Counted from the stretch's first letter, positions 47,730-57,421 are shown. The stretch: DNA of 64,000 nt from Aquimarina acroporae (GCF_023195925.1 NZ_JALPRE010000003.1:434001-498000); one strand, 5' to 3'. Numbers and translations are program-made. The notes: a model not told the origin generated them from the letters alone.

Positions 47730-48893
47730 ATGAGAAAAGTTATACTACTTATCCTTGGATTGTTATTAGTTGTGGGTGCTGTTTTTGCAGCCATGGCAAT
47801 TATAGCTAACAAAACAAAACCCAAGCCCCGATCTGCAAAAGTGATCAAAACAGTTTTTGTAGATACTGTACAAAATACGACAATCCCTATAAAAATTGCT
47901 GCAAATGGTAATTTAGTAGCTAAAAGAAAACTTGAACTATTTTCTGAGGTTCAGGGAATTTTTAAAGGAGGAGCTCAGCTCTTTAAGACAGGTCAAACCT
48001 ATAGAAAGGGACAAACTTTAATTCGAATAGATGCTTCAGAATACTATGCATCCGTGCAATCTGCTAAAAGTAATTTATACAATTTGGTTACTTCTATCAT
48101 GCCTGATTTGAGGCTAGATTACCCAGATATTTATGATAAGTGGCAAAATTACCTGAATGCTTTTGATATGAATAAAGCTACGCCACCATTACCAGAGGTT
48201 GCATCAGAAAAAGAAAAATACTTTATAACCGGTAGAAATATCTACACGACCTATTACAATGTGAAAAATTTGGAGCAACGTCTTTCTAAATATTCTTTGG
48301 TAGCTCCTTTTGATGGTGTCTTAACAGAAGCATTGGTGACAGAAGGAACGTTAATTCGTCAAGGACAGAAACTAGGAGAATTTATAGATACCAGTGTATA
48401 TGAGATGGAAGTCGCTATTGGAAAAGAATATGCAGAGTTGCTCAAAATTGGAGAGTCTGTGGCATTGACTAATCTTAGTAAAACTCAAAACTACACCGGT
48501 ATTGTTAGTCGAATTAACGGTAGAGTAGACCAGGCAACTCAAACCATAACAGCTTTTATCGAAGTAAAGGACCCATTGCTTAAAGAAGGTGTATATCTAG
48601 AAGCCAATCTTGATGCAAAAAAGGAAAACGATGCAATAGAAATAGATAGAGGACTACTTCAGGATGGGGATAAGGTGTTTGTTGTAAGAGATAGCATTCT
48701 TGATCTTATAGAAGTTCAACCTGTTTATTTTTCTGAAAAGAAAGTGGTGCTTAAAGGAGTTCCCAATGGTGATGTAATTCTTAATAAACCTGTTCCAGGA
48801 GCTTATGCAGGGATGCTCGTTAAGATCTTTAAGCAATCAAATAAAAGAAGAGCAGTGCCAGATAGTAATACTGCAAGTACTCAAACTAAGTAG
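47730..48893 (+). CDS. RND efflux periplasmic adaptor (membrane fusion protein)
   Basis: A 387-residue HlyD/AcrA-type adaptor. An N-terminal membrane anchor (VILLILGLLLVVGAVFAAMAIIA) is followed by a barrel-sandwich segment (NGNLVAKRKLELFSEVQGIF), a short alpha hairpin, the second half of the sandwich (YSLVAPFDGVLTEALVTEGTLIRQGQKLG) and a beta-barrel with membrane-proximal part. No lipobox, unlike AcrA. It bridges the inner-membrane pump and the outer-membrane channel. First gene of the operon; the next gene starts 2 nt after its stop. Confidence 0.93.
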   Translation: MRKVILLILGLLLVVGAVFAAMAIIANKTKPKPRSAKVIKTVFVDTVQNTTIPIKIAANGNLVAKRKLELFSEVQGIFKGGAQLFKTGQTYRKGQTLIRIDASEYYASVQSAKSNLYNLVTSIMPDLRLDYPDIYDKWQNYLNAFDMNKATPPLPEVASEKEKYFITGRNIYTTYYNVKNLEQRLSKYSLVAPFDGVLTEALVTEGTLIRQGQKLGEFIDTSVYEMEVAIGKEYAELLKIGESVALTNLSKTQNYTGIVSRINGRVDQATQTITAFIEVKDPLLKEGVYLEANLDAKKENDAIEIDRGLLQDGDKVFVVRDSILDLIEVQPVYFSEKKVVLKGVPNGDVILNKPVPGAYAGMLVKIFKQSNKRRAVPDSNTASTQTK

Positions 48894-48895
48894 TT

Positions 48896-51800
48896 ATGCG
48901 TAAAATAATATCTTATTTTATAAAATATCATGTTGCTGTAAATGTAGTAGTTATTGCATTTTTTGCGTTTGGTATTTTTGGAGCGATGTCCTTGAAATCT
49001 TCTTTCTTCCCGCTTACAGAGTCTAAAAATATAAGTATAAGTATGACATACCCGGGAGCTTCACCGCTAGAAGTAGAAGAGGGTATTGTGCTAAAAATAG
49101 AAGATAACCTTAAAGGGCTCGAAGGAGTTGAACGCGTTACTTCTACTTCTAGAGAAAATAGTGGAAGTATAAATGTAGAAATCGAAAAAGGCAAGGATAT
49201 CGATTTTATGCTGCTTGAGGTTAAGAATGCTGTTGATAGGGTGCCAAGTTTCCCAACCGGAATGGAACCCATTGTAGTAGCAAAACAGGAAGCTATACGC
49301 CCTACAATCAGTTTTTCATTGAGCGGGCAAAATGTGCCTCTCGTTACGTTAAAACAAATTGCTCGACAGATAGAAAATGATCTAAGAGCAATCGAGGGGA
49401 TTTCTCAAATATCAATAAGCGGGTATCCAGATGAGGAAATAGAAATAGCAGTAAACGAAACCAGCTTACTGGCATTTGATATAAGTTTTAGTCAAGTAGC
49501 TCAAGCGGTAAGTCAGGCCAATATTTTAACTACTGGAGGAACCATAAAAACCGATGCCGAAGAATATTTAATTCGGGCCAATAACAGGTCGTATTATGGA
49601 AATGAATTATCTAATCTTATTGTACGCTCAGACCCCACAGGAAGAGTAATTCGATTAAAAGATGTAGCCATTATTAGAGATCGGTTTTCAGAGTCTCCTA
49701 ATGCTACATATTTCAATGGTGATTTAGCAGTTAATGTTGAGATTACCAGTACCAATTCTGAAGATTTAATTTCCTCAGCAGAGAAAACAAAGGAGTATAT
49801 TGAAGATTTTAACCAGAAATATACCAATGTTCAACTTAATGTTATTAGTGATCGATCGATCACTTTGGTACAGCGTACAGAACTTCTGACGGAAAATGCA
49901 ATTATCGGAATGTTATTGGTACTTACCTTTTTGTCTTTATTTCTTAATACTAGATTGGCTTTTTGGGTGGCCTTTGGGCTTCCGGTTGCATTCATGGGGA
50001 TGTTCATATTTGCAGGATATTTTGATGTAACCATCAATGTGTTGTCTCTTTTTGGAATGATTATCGTTATTGGGATTCTGGTAGATGACGGTATTGTAAT
50101 TGCCGAAAATATATATCAGCATTACGAAAGTGGTAAGAGCCCTGTTCAAGCTGCGATAGATGGTACAATGGAGGTGATACCTCCTATTGTGTCGGCAATT
50201 TTGACCACAATGTTGGCATTTGGAATTTTTCTCTTTCTAGATGGTCGTATTGGAGATTTCTTTGGGGAGGTATCTGTAATTGTGTTATTAACGCTATCGG
50301 TTTCATTGGTAGAAGCACTCATTATTTTGCCAGCGCACCTTGCGCACTCCAAAGCTTTGAAACCCCAACAAAAAGCCAAAACAACAATAGGACAAGTATT
50401 TGCGAAACTTCGACTTATCAATACGTTTGGAGATCGAATTATGCAATGGCTTAGGGATAAGTTGTATAGTCCAATTTTTAGATTTGCATTACAAAACCGA
50501 ATTTTCTCCTTTTCTATATTTCTGGTCCTATTAATTTTAAGTGTTGGTTTTATAATGGGAGGTGTGGTACGTACATCAATTTTTCCTAGAATTGCTAGTG
50601 ATACTGTAGCCATAGAATTAGCTATGCCAAATGGTACCAATGCAAAAGTGACAGATTCTATTATTTCAGTGATAGAAGAAAAAGCATGGATAGTAAATGA
50701 AGAGCTTTCCGAAGAATTTTTAACAGGAGAGGAGTATGAGGGTAAAGTGTTATTTGAAAATGTTATTAGAAATGTGAATTCTTCTTCCAATACATCTTTA
50801 CGGATAAATTTATTGCCGGGAGAAGAACGACCCAATGCCGTTAATTCAGGATTGGTCGCAAACCGTATACGCGAAAAAGTAGGTCCTGTATTTGGGACTG
50901 AAAAATTGATCTACGGCTCCGGAGGTAATTTTGGGGGTAGCCCGGTTTCAGTATCCTTGTTGGGAAATAATATACAAGAGCTCAAAGCAGCCAAAAAAGA
51001 GTTAAAGGAAATATTTGAAAGCGATCTTCGATTAAAAGATGTAGAAGATAATGATCCTGCAGGAATTAAAGAAATACGACTGTCGCTCAAAGAAAATGCA
51101 TACGCCCTGGGATTGAACCTTAGAGATATTATGACACAGGTTCGGGCTGGTTTTTTTGGAGTTCAGGCACAACGATTTCAGCGAGGACAAGATGAAATCA
51201 GGGTTTGGGTGCGATATGATCTAGATAATAGATCTTCTATTTTGGATCTGGACAATATGCGTATTGCTACCAATACAGGAGAGCGCATTCCTCTTGGTGA
51301 GATCGCAAATTATAGTATTGAAAGAGGTGATGTGGCTGTAAACCACTTAGATGGTCAACGCGAAGTGCAGATTTCTGCGGATATTAAAAACCCCGAAGAG
51401 ACCAGCTCTACAGATATGTTGGAAGAAATTAGAACGGTGATTATGCCTGAGATTATTGCCAAGTATCCAACGGTAACACCATCTTACGAAGGGCAGAATA
51501 GAGAAGCAGGTAAGTTTTTAGGTTCTTTGGGACCAGTTGGACTTACTGCATTAGCCCTTATATATATAGTAATTGCATTTACCTTTAGAAGTTATAGTCA
51601 ACCCTTGTTGCTGTTATTGATGATACCGTTAAGCCTACCAGCAGTTGCCTTAGGACATTGGCTGCACGGCTTTTCAATTAATCTATTATCACTATTAGGG
51701 ATTATTGCTCTTATAGGTATTATGGTAAACGATGGTTTAGTGCTTATAGGTAAATTTAATCGAAACTTAAGAACAGGAATGACCTTTGATAGTGCTATTT

Positions 51801-52126
51801 ATGAAGCAGGTCGATCTCGTTTTAGAGCGATTTTCTTAACTTCTCTTACCACCATTGCAGGATTGGCACCTTTAATCTTTGAAGAAAGTCGTCAAGCAAA
51901 ATTCCTTATTCCTATGGCAATTTCTATTGCATATGGTATTGGTTTTGCCACCGTATTAACTTTATTGGTATTACCACTGTTTTTATCATTTAGTAACGAT
52001 GTTAAAGTAGCTACAAAATGGTTGTGGACAGGGAATGAAATTACCAAAGAAGAAGTAGAGAGAGCGATCAAAGAACAAAATGAAACTCATGAAGAACATC
52101 AAGAACAAGAACTACAGAATGCATAA
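48896..52126 (+). CDS. RND-family efflux pump permease
   Basis: A 1076-residue inner-membrane transporter with 12 transmembrane helices and two large periplasmic loops. The first half has the usual N-terminus ending in PLTESKNISISMTYPGAS. The transmembrane helix 4 Asp-Asp pair (IGILVDDGIVIAENIYQ, near residue 395) drives proton coupling, and the second-half counterpart is LIGIMVNDGLVLIGKFNRN. It fits the hydrophobe/amphiphile (AcrB-like) efflux class. Substrates unknown. Its last 8 bases overlap the chosen tolC start, indicating translational coupling. Confidence 0.95.
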   Translation: MRKIISYFIKYHVAVNVVVIAFFAFGIFGAMSLKSSFFPLTESKNISISMTYPGASPLEVEEGIVLKIEDNLKGLEGVERVTSTSRENSGSINVEIEKGKDIDFMLLEVKNAVDRVPSFPTGMEPIVVAKQEAIRPTISFSLSGQNVPLVTLKQIARQIENDLRAIEGISQISISGYPDEEIEIAVNETSLLAFDISFSQVAQAVSQANILTTGGTIKTDAEEYLIRANNRSYYGNELSNLIVRSDPTGRVIRLKDVAIIRDRFSESPNATYFNGDLAVNVEITSTNSEDLISSAEKTKEYIEDFNQKYTNVQLNVISDRSITLVQRTELLTENAIIGMLLVLTFLSLFLNTRLAFWVAFGLPVAFMGMFIFAGYFDVTINVLSLFGMIIVIGILVDDGIVIAENIYQHYESGKSPVQAAIDGTMEVIPPIVSAILTTMLAFGIFLFLDGRIGDFFGEVSVIVLLTLSVSLVEALIILPAHLAHSKALKPQQKAKTTIGQVFAKLRLINTFGDRIMQWLRDKLYSPIFRFALQNRIFSFSIFLVLLILSVGFIMGGVVRTSIFPRIASDTVAIELAMPNGTNAKVTDSIISVIEEKAWIVNEELSEEFLTGEEYEGKVLFENVIRNVNSSSNTSLRINLLPGEERPNAVNSGLVANRIREKVGPVFGTEKLIYGSGGNFGGSPVSVSLLGNNIQELKAAKKELKEIFESDLRLKDVEDNDPAGIKEIRLSLKENAYALGLNLRDIMTQVRAGFFGVQAQRFQRGQDEIRVWVRYDLDNRSSILDLDNMRIATNTGERIPLGEIANYSIERGDVAVNHLDGQREVQISADIKNPEETSSTDMLEEIRTVIMPEIIAKYPTVTPSYEGQNREAGKFLGSLGPVGLTALALIYIVIAFTFRSYSQPLLLLLMIPLSLPAVALGHWLHGFSINLLSLLGIIALIGIMVNDGLVLIGKFNRNLRTGMTFDSAIYEAGRSRFRAIFLTSLTTIAGLAPLIFEESRQAKFLIPMAISIAYGIGFATVLTLLVLPLFLSFSNDVKVATKWLWTGNEITKEEVERAIKEQNETHEEHQEQELQNA

Positions 52127-53432
52127 GTCTATTTTTTATTTTGTTTTCTTGCTGTTTACGGTACATGTAGGATTGGGTCAAGAATTGACGAAGCAGGAAG
52201 CATTACGACTTACCCTTGAAAATAACTTCGGAATTATTTTAGCAACAAACGATATTGAAGTAGCTGAAAATAACAAGGATATATTGAATTCGGGTTACTT
52301 ACCAACAGTGACGGGAAGTGCCTCTGCAGTGTATAACAAAGATAATATCGAGGCACAATTTGCTAACGGAGAAACCAATATTCTAAATGGAGCCGAAAGT
52401 GATCGTTACAGTGCAGCAGTAAATTTAAACTATACCTTATTTGATGGGTTAGGTCGATTCTATAACTATAAACGATTAAAAGAGCAGTATAATCTAACAG
52501 AGCTTCAGGCCAGAGAGACTATAGAAAACACAATTCTTCAGCTTTTTACTGTTTATTTTGAAGTTGCTCGATTAACAGAAAATGTCGGTATTTTGGAAGA
52601 AACTTTGGGAATTTCTCAAGAAAGAATAACCAGAGCAAATTACCAATTTGATTATGGTCAAAATACAAAATTAGATGTGCTTAATGCAGAGGTAGATGTG
52701 GCAAACGATAGTATCAATCTAATTAATACCAGACAGCAATTACTTAATACAAAAAGAGACTTAAACCTAATCGTTGACAACGAATTGGCTCAGGCTTTTG
52801 AGGTAGATACTACGGTAAATTTTATCAACACTTTACAGATAGATAGTTTTGTAGAAAAAGGATTAGAAAATAACGTAAGAATACAGCGTAATCAAACTTC
52901 TATCAAGATTAATGAATATGATCTTAAAGTAAGTAAATCGGGATATTTGCCTACAATTGGCCTTACGGGGTCTTATGGCTGGAATAAGAATAACAATAAT
53001 GCAGCCTCATTTTTGGCAACTTCGATTTCTGATGGTTTATCGGCATCGGTAAATTTGAGTTGGAATATTTTTGATGGAGGGAGTACTATAACCAGAATCA
53101 AAAATGCTAAGATCGCGGTCGAAAACCAGGAAATTCAGCAAAAGCAAATTGAACAAGAAGTAAAAAGAGATATCGCTAATGCGTTAGGGAATTATAAGAA
53201 CAGGTTAAGTGTTTTCCAGATTCAACAGCAAAATGTACTTACTAATCAAAATAACTTTGAGAGATCAAAAGAACGATTTAAGTTGGGGCAGATTACCTCT
53301 ATAGAATTTAGACAAGCGCAGATTAATCTTATAAATGCCCAAACCAATAAGAACTTGGCAAAATATGACGCCAAAATTGCCGAATTGCAGTTATTACAAC
53401 TTACTGGTCAACTACTCAATATAGAATTCTAA
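52119..53432 (+). CDS. TolC-family outer-membrane efflux channel
   Basis: About 437 residues. Starting at the ATG at 52119, which overlaps the permease stop, gives a normal signal peptide (MHKSIFYFVFLLFTVHVGLGQ). The longer frame to 52080 adds 13 charged residues ahead of it and is less likely. The OEP repeats are visible as two structurally similar halves with long helices, for example ALRLTLENNFGIILATNDIEVAENN and AKIAVENQEIQQKQIEQEVKRDI. It forms the trimeric exit duct for the RND pump. It ends 5 nt before the small CPXCG gene. Confidence 0.93.
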   Translation: MHKSIFYFVFLLFTVHVGLGQELTKQEALRLTLENNFGIILATNDIEVAENNKDILNSGYLPTVTGSASAVYNKDNIEAQFANGETNILNGAESDRYSAAVNLNYTLFDGLGRFYNYKRLKEQYNLTELQARETIENTILQLFTVYFEVARLTENVGILEETLGISQERITRANYQFDYGQNTKLDVLNAEVDVANDSINLINTRQQLLNTKRDLNLIVDNELAQAFEVDTTVNFINTLQIDSFVEKGLENNVRIQRNQTSIKINEYDLKVSKSGYLPTIGLTGSYGWNKNNNNAASFLATSISDGLSASVNLSWNIFDGGSTITRIKNAKIAVENQEIQQKQIEQEVKRDIANALGNYKNRLSVFQIQQQNVLTNQNNFERSKERFKLGQITSIEFRQAQINLINAQTNKNLAKYDAKIAELQLLQLTGQLLNIEF

Positions 53433-53437
53433 AAGAT

Positions 53438-53620
53438 ATGTTTGAGCATTTTTTTCAATGTCCATATTGTTGGGAAGAAATTTCAATGTTACTCGATCCT
53501 TCAATTACATATCAGGTATATGTAGAAGATTGTGAGGTTTGCTGTAATCCTATTGAGCTTCACCCTAGGTTCGAAGAGCAACAATTGATAGGTTTTGAGG
53601 CTTTAAATATAGAACAGTAG
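53438..53620 (+). CDS. CPXCG-motif cysteine-rich small protein
   Basis: A 60-residue protein with two Cys pairs, CPYC (C8, C11) and CEVCC (C32, C35, with C36), spaced like a zinc ribbon and followed by an acidic tail. This matches the CPXCG family of short bacterial proteins of unknown function. It begins 5 nt after tolC, so it is probably the last cistron of the efflux operon. It may be a metal-binding or regulatory protein; there is no evidence for a direct role in efflux. Confidence 0.85.
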   Translation: MFEHFFQCPYCWEEISMLLDPSITYQVYVEDCEVCCNPIELHPRFEEQQLIGFEALNIEQ

Positions 53621-53683
53621 TTTGCTAAATCCTTTGTAAGCAGGGTATTGTAATTTTTTTATGATATTTTAATAAAAATACAC

Positions 53684-53713
53684 TTGTATAAAATAAAAAT
53701 GGTTGTATATTTG
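53684..53713 (+). promoter_or_regulatory. Promoter of the initiator tRNA
   Basis: TTG (53684-53686), 19 nt, TATATTTG (53706-53713): both elements and the spacing fit the Bacteroidota consensus. Transcription would start about 8 nt before the tRNA. Confidence 0.72.
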
Positions 53714-53724
53714 CCGTCCAATAG

Positions 53725-53797
53725 CGCGGGATAGAGCAGTAGGCAGCTCGTCGGGCTCATAACCCGAAGGTCGCAGGTTCGAGTCCTGCTCCCGCTA
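53725..53797 (+). tRNA. Initiator tRNA-fMet (anticodon CAT)
   Basis: A 73-base cloverleaf: acceptor CGCGGGA with TCCCGCT, D arm GAGC/GCTC, anticodon stem TCGGG/CCCGA with loop CTCATAA, variable AGGTC, T arm GCAGG/CCTGC with loop TTCGAGT. Initiator hallmarks are the mismatched 1-72 pair (C against T), three consecutive G-C pairs at the anticodon stem base and A11-T24 in the D stem. The CCA end is not encoded. Confidence 0.95.
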
Positions 53798-53805
53798 CGA
53801 AGAAG

Positions 53806-53834
53806 ACCAGTTGTGAAAACAACTGGTTTTTTAT
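53806..53834 (+). terminator. Terminator of the tRNA-fMet gene
   Basis: A perfect 9-bp stem ACCAGTTGT / ACAACTGGT closed by a GAAA tetraloop, then TTTTTATT. Confidence 0.92.
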
Positions 53835-53988
53835 TATCAACACTTATCCTTTTAAATACTTTAATTTTTTTAAATAAGAAACCTTACTTTTATCCATAAC
53901 TTTTTTAGGGTTTGTAGTGTCTTTATACTTTAGAGTGCTTTAAAGTCGTTATGTATTATAACTTAAGTATCATTAATTTCTATAAAGA

Positions 53989-55077
53989 TTGAATAGAATA
54001 ATAGTTGATTTTGCAATTATTGCCAGTGGAGTTGTTGGGTATTTTATAAGTATCTCATTAATTTCTACTTACTTTTTCAGGAATCGCGCCAATAATTATC
54101 TCTCCCTATCATTGTTTTTATTAACAAGTTTAGCCCTTTTGGGGTGGTTTGATCTAGAAGATACAGTTCTAGAATTTTTAGATAACCCAGTATTAGAGTA
54201 TCTGTTGGGAGTTACCTTATTTACCTATTTTTTAATACAAATTCAACATAAATACCTTCAGAGAAAATGGTATAAATGGCTTTATGTGCCTTTTGTTGGA
54301 GCCGTGGTAATAGAAACTATTCTTTATATCAACACTATTTATAATTTTTTTGACCTAGGGATCAATGATTTGATGTATTTTATTATGGATAATGCATCCT
54401 TTATATTTAATGTAGTTCTAATCGTTTGGGGAAGAAAATTAATTAAAGGATCAACAATTTCTAGAGAAAAAAAACGCTGGTTATTACGATTAAACTTCTT
54501 CATAATAAGCCTTATTATTTGTTGGCTTTTATCTAGTATCGAATTTTATGTCTTCGATTCAGACTATGTTTCTCCTTTTCTTTGGATTATGCTTTCTTTT
54601 TTTTCGTGGTGGATATTATACTATGGAGTTTTTAGATTGCAGATTGTTGTTCAAAAAGAAGAAATACATCGATATCTACTTTCAAAAAAGACGACCACAG
54701 CTCCCGTAAAAAAGAAAGTAAGTGCGGCAACAGTTTCCAAGGTTATAAGTCAACTTTATACGTTAATGGAGGAAGAAGAGTTGTACAAAAACCCTCTTTT
54801 AAGTAGATTAGATCTGGCAACCCGATTGGGAACAAGTGAAGGATATTTGTCTCAGATTATTAATCAAGAACTTAATAAAAGTAGTATTCAATTTGTAAAT
54901 GAATATCGTATTGAGGCAGCTAAAAGCCTGTTGCAAGACCCTATGTTTCACAAATATTCTGTAGAAGCAATAGGTATGGAAGTAGGTTTTAAATCGAATA
55001 GTGCTTTCTATAAAACTTTTAATACGAGCGAAGGAATGTCTCCCGGAGCCTATAGAAAACTTCAAAAAACCTCCTGA
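53989..55077 (+). CDS. Membrane-anchored AraC-family regulator (TTG start)
   Basis: A 362-residue protein. The N-terminal part contains about seven hydrophobic helices (for example VDFAIIASGVVGYFISISLISTYFF and LSLFLLTSLALLGWFDLE). The C-terminal part (about 250-360) is an AraC-type double helix-turn-helix (RLDLATRLGTSEGYLSQIINQELNK, then SVEAIGMEVGFKSNSAFYKTF and GMSPGAYRK). A TAA lies in frame at 53983-53985 and the next Met is far inside the protein, so translation must start at the TTG at 53989 or another non-ATG codon nearby. It may sense a membrane or envelope signal. The barrel-protein gene follows on the same strand, 101 bp downstream. Confidence 0.85.
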   Translation: MNRIIVDFAIIASGVVGYFISISLISTYFFRNRANNYLSLSLFLLTSLALLGWFDLEDTVLEFLDNPVLEYLLGVTLFTYFLIQIQHKYLQRKWYKWLYVPFVGAVVIETILYINTIYNFFDLGINDLMYFIMDNASFIFNVVLIVWGRKLIKGSTISREKKRWLLRLNFFIISLIICWLLSSIEFYVFDSDYVSPFLWIMLSFFSWWILYYGVFRLQIVVQKEEIHRYLLSKKTTTAPVKKKVSAATVSKVISQLYTLMEEEELYKNPLLSRLDLATRLGTSEGYLSQIINQELNKSSIQFVNEYRIEAAKSLLQDPMFHKYSVEAIGMEVGFKSNSAFYKTFNTSEGMSPGAYRKLQKTS

Positions 55078-55178
55078 TTCGTACAATTCTATTGTTTTAG
55101 GAACTCTTCAGAGCTTAAATTACTCCTTTATTTTTTAGGTCAATATACTTTAGTCTGTGTAAATCAAAACACATAAAG

Positions 55179-55700
55179 ATGATTAAAGTATTTTTTACTC
55201 CGCTCTTAGTACTAAGTTTTTATTTTGGGTTTTCTCAAAAGACAAAAAAGGTTTCAGTCGAAAAATCGGTTTTTGGAATTCAAACTGGTTTATTGGGCAT
55301 ATGGGCTCACAACGAATTAAAATTATCAAGTCAAATTGCTTTACGTAGTGAAATAGGTTTTGGAGGTCTCAATACTTCAAATATTCGACCCGTATTAGCA
55401 TTGGAACCTCGATGGTACTACAACCTACAAAAACGTGCAGATAAGGATAAAAGAGTAGATGGTAATAGTGGTAACTACATATCGCTTAGAGCGCGGTATC
55501 ATTTTCATAGTACAGAAGATGCCGAAAAATCTGACTTATACCATTTGCTTACTGTGGCTACCTGGGGTATAAGAAGAAACATAGGCAAACATTTTAATTA
55601 CGAAGCTGGAATTGGTACCGGATTTGGTTTTGAAAAAGGGAATAGTAGAGATGTGGTAACGGTACCCTATGTAGCCTTTGGTATTGGGTATCGATTTTAA
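55179..55700 (+). CDS. Small outer-membrane beta-barrel-like protein of unknown function
   Basis: A 173-residue protein with a signal peptide (FFTPLLVLSFYFGFSQ) and alternating beta-strand sequence (VFGIQTGLLGIWAHNELKLSSQIALRSEIGFGG, then YISLRARYHF, YEAGIGTGFGF) ending in VAFGIGYRF, the aromatic-ended last strand of outer-membrane barrels. No family name assigned. It lies between the AraC regulator and the S41 protease lipoprotein gene, 48 bp from the latter. Confidence 0.65.
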   Translation: MIKVFFTPLLVLSFYFGFSQKTKKVSVEKSVFGIQTGLLGIWAHNELKLSSQIALRSEIGFGGLNTSNIRPVLALEPRWYYNLQKRADKDKRVDGNSGNYISLRARYHFHSTEDAEKSDLYHLLTVATWGIRRNIGKHFNYEAGIGTGFGFEKGNSRDVVTVPYVAFGIGYRF

Positions 55701-55748
55701 CGACTTTCTTTTGACCTAACTAATAATAATTTCAAAAATAAAACTGTA

Positions 55749-57164
55749 ATGAATACACATATGAATATAGTAAGAGAAAAAATAAGTAAGTACAATAAAA
55801 GGTATTTTCTGATATGTATGGTATTAATTTTTACTGCTTGTCAGTCTGATGACGATGCGGTTATGCCGCCCGAAGTTTCAATAGACAATGGATTTTGGGA
55901 AGTAGCAGAGAAAGGGTGGGTTTTCGAATTTACAGATGATGCAGATGTGCATTATAATTTTAATTCAGTAGGATGCGCTACACAGAACCCTAATTTTATA
56001 CCAGGAGATTTTTTTGGTTTCACAATAAATCAAATAAACGAAAATGAAGCTATTGGTACTTCAGAACTATCAGATTTAGAAATAGTATTCACTAGAGTAC
56101 AAGACCCTGACCCAAATTGTCTTCCTGATATGATTTCTGCGACCAAAGACCCGAAGATTAATTTTGATCATTTTTGGAATATTTTTAACGATTATTATGC
56201 CTTTTTTGAAACCCGAAATATAGATTGGGCTCAATATGAAAATTTACGAGATCAAGTAACTGCAGATAACTTTTATGATATTTTGGAAGAGTTGGCTTAT
56301 CAATTAGAAGATGGGCATGTAAGTATTGTTGATCAAGAGAATAGTGTGGAAATTAATTCTGGAGATCCAAGACTCATAGAAAGGTTAAATGCAAGCTTAA
56401 GTGGAGATTTTCTAATTGAGAGAGAAGGCGATTATTCAAATCTTGTGGATCGAAAAGTGAATACAATACTTGGAAGGTATTTAGGAGGGAATTTTGAAAT
56501 AGATGATAATGAGAGAATGGTATGGGGATCAATCAATGATGAGGTCGGATGTATAATTATCGGATCGATGGAAGGATATGGGACTAGTTTTGATAATGAA
56601 TTGTCTGCATTAAATGCTGTTTTAGATAGAATAATGAATGATCTTGAAGCATCGGGAGTCTCTAAATTGGTTATCGACCTGCGTTTTAATGATGGTGGGT
56701 TTGATACGGTGGCTTTAGATATAGTATCTCGTTTTATAGATCAGGAACGTGTTTCCTATTTCAAAAAAGCTAGATTAGGTAATAGTTTTACTGAAAACAA
56801 AGCGTTTACTGTAGCGCCTAAAGGTAATTTTCAATTTACTGGAGATATTGTTGTATTAACAAGCCCTTACACTATAAGTGCGGCAGAGCTTTTTGCATTA
56901 TGCATAAAAGATCTACCATATGTGACGATTGTTGGAGAAAATACAAGTGGTGCTTTTTCGACTATTCTCGAGCATGTACTGCCTAACGGTGCAACAGTAG
57001 GATTATCTAATGAAGTGTATAGTGATGCGCAAGGTGAAGTATTTGAAGTTGTAGGGATAGGACCAAAAAATGCTGAGAATGAAGTCCCGTTTTTATCAAC
57101 CCAAGATTTTCAGGAAGAAAAAGATGGTGGAATTGAAAGAGCGTTAGAAATACTAAATAAGTAA
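55749..57164 (+). CDS. S41-family peptidase lipoprotein
   Basis: A 471-residue lipoprotein (signal around LIFTAC, Cys 31, after a charged N-terminus). A lipocalin-like N-terminal region (about 45-130) is followed by a tricorn-type core. LEDGHVSI places a His at H190, LRFNDGGFDT is at about 311-320, and YTISAAELF has the nucleophile S377, followed by VGENTSGAF. No PDZ domain is recognisable. The layout fits S41 peptidases of Bacteroidota that cleave peptides at the cell surface or in the periplasm. The Met at 55749 gives a positively charged N-terminus; a later start at the MNIVREK methionine is possible. Confidence 0.85.
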   Translation: MNTHMNIVREKISKYNKRYFLICMVLIFTACQSDDDAVMPPEVSIDNGFWEVAEKGWVFEFTDDADVHYNFNSVGCATQNPNFIPGDFFGFTINQINENEAIGTSELSDLEIVFTRVQDPDPNCLPDMISATKDPKINFDHFWNIFNDYYAFFETRNIDWAQYENLRDQVTADNFYDILEELAYQLEDGHVSIVDQENSVEINSGDPRLIERLNASLSGDFLIEREGDYSNLVDRKVNTILGRYLGGNFEIDDNERMVWGSINDEVGCIIIGSMEGYGTSFDNELSALNAVLDRIMNDLEASGVSKLVIDLRFNDGGFDTVALDIVSRFIDQERVSYFKKARLGNSFTENKAFTVAPKGNFQFTGDIVVLTSPYTISAAELFALCIKDLPYVTIVGENTSGAFSTILEHVLPNGATVGLSNEVYSDAQGEVFEVVGIGPKNAENEVPFLSTQDFQEEKDGGIERALEILNK

Positions 57165-57421
57165 ATAATGAGCTTAGTTTGAATTCAATGGTTTGTAAAC
57201 AATAGACGCAGTTTTTAGATGTCTATTTCTTTGAGATACATATCATGTTTTCAATCAATTTGTTAATCGCATAATAGCATAAATTGTATACATATGCTTG
57301 TCTTTACAATTTCAAAAAACGCTTCCAAAGTATCATTTTCGAAAGAAAAAAGAAGTTGTAATTAAACCTTTTAGAATTTTAAGGGTCTTATACTTACTAA
57401 TCAATTATAAGACTCTAAAAT

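Noticed and set aside
50146..50835. 229-codon minus-strand frame inside the RND permease gene
   Set aside because: Lies wholly within a certain transporter gene and shows no domain, signal peptide or promoter.
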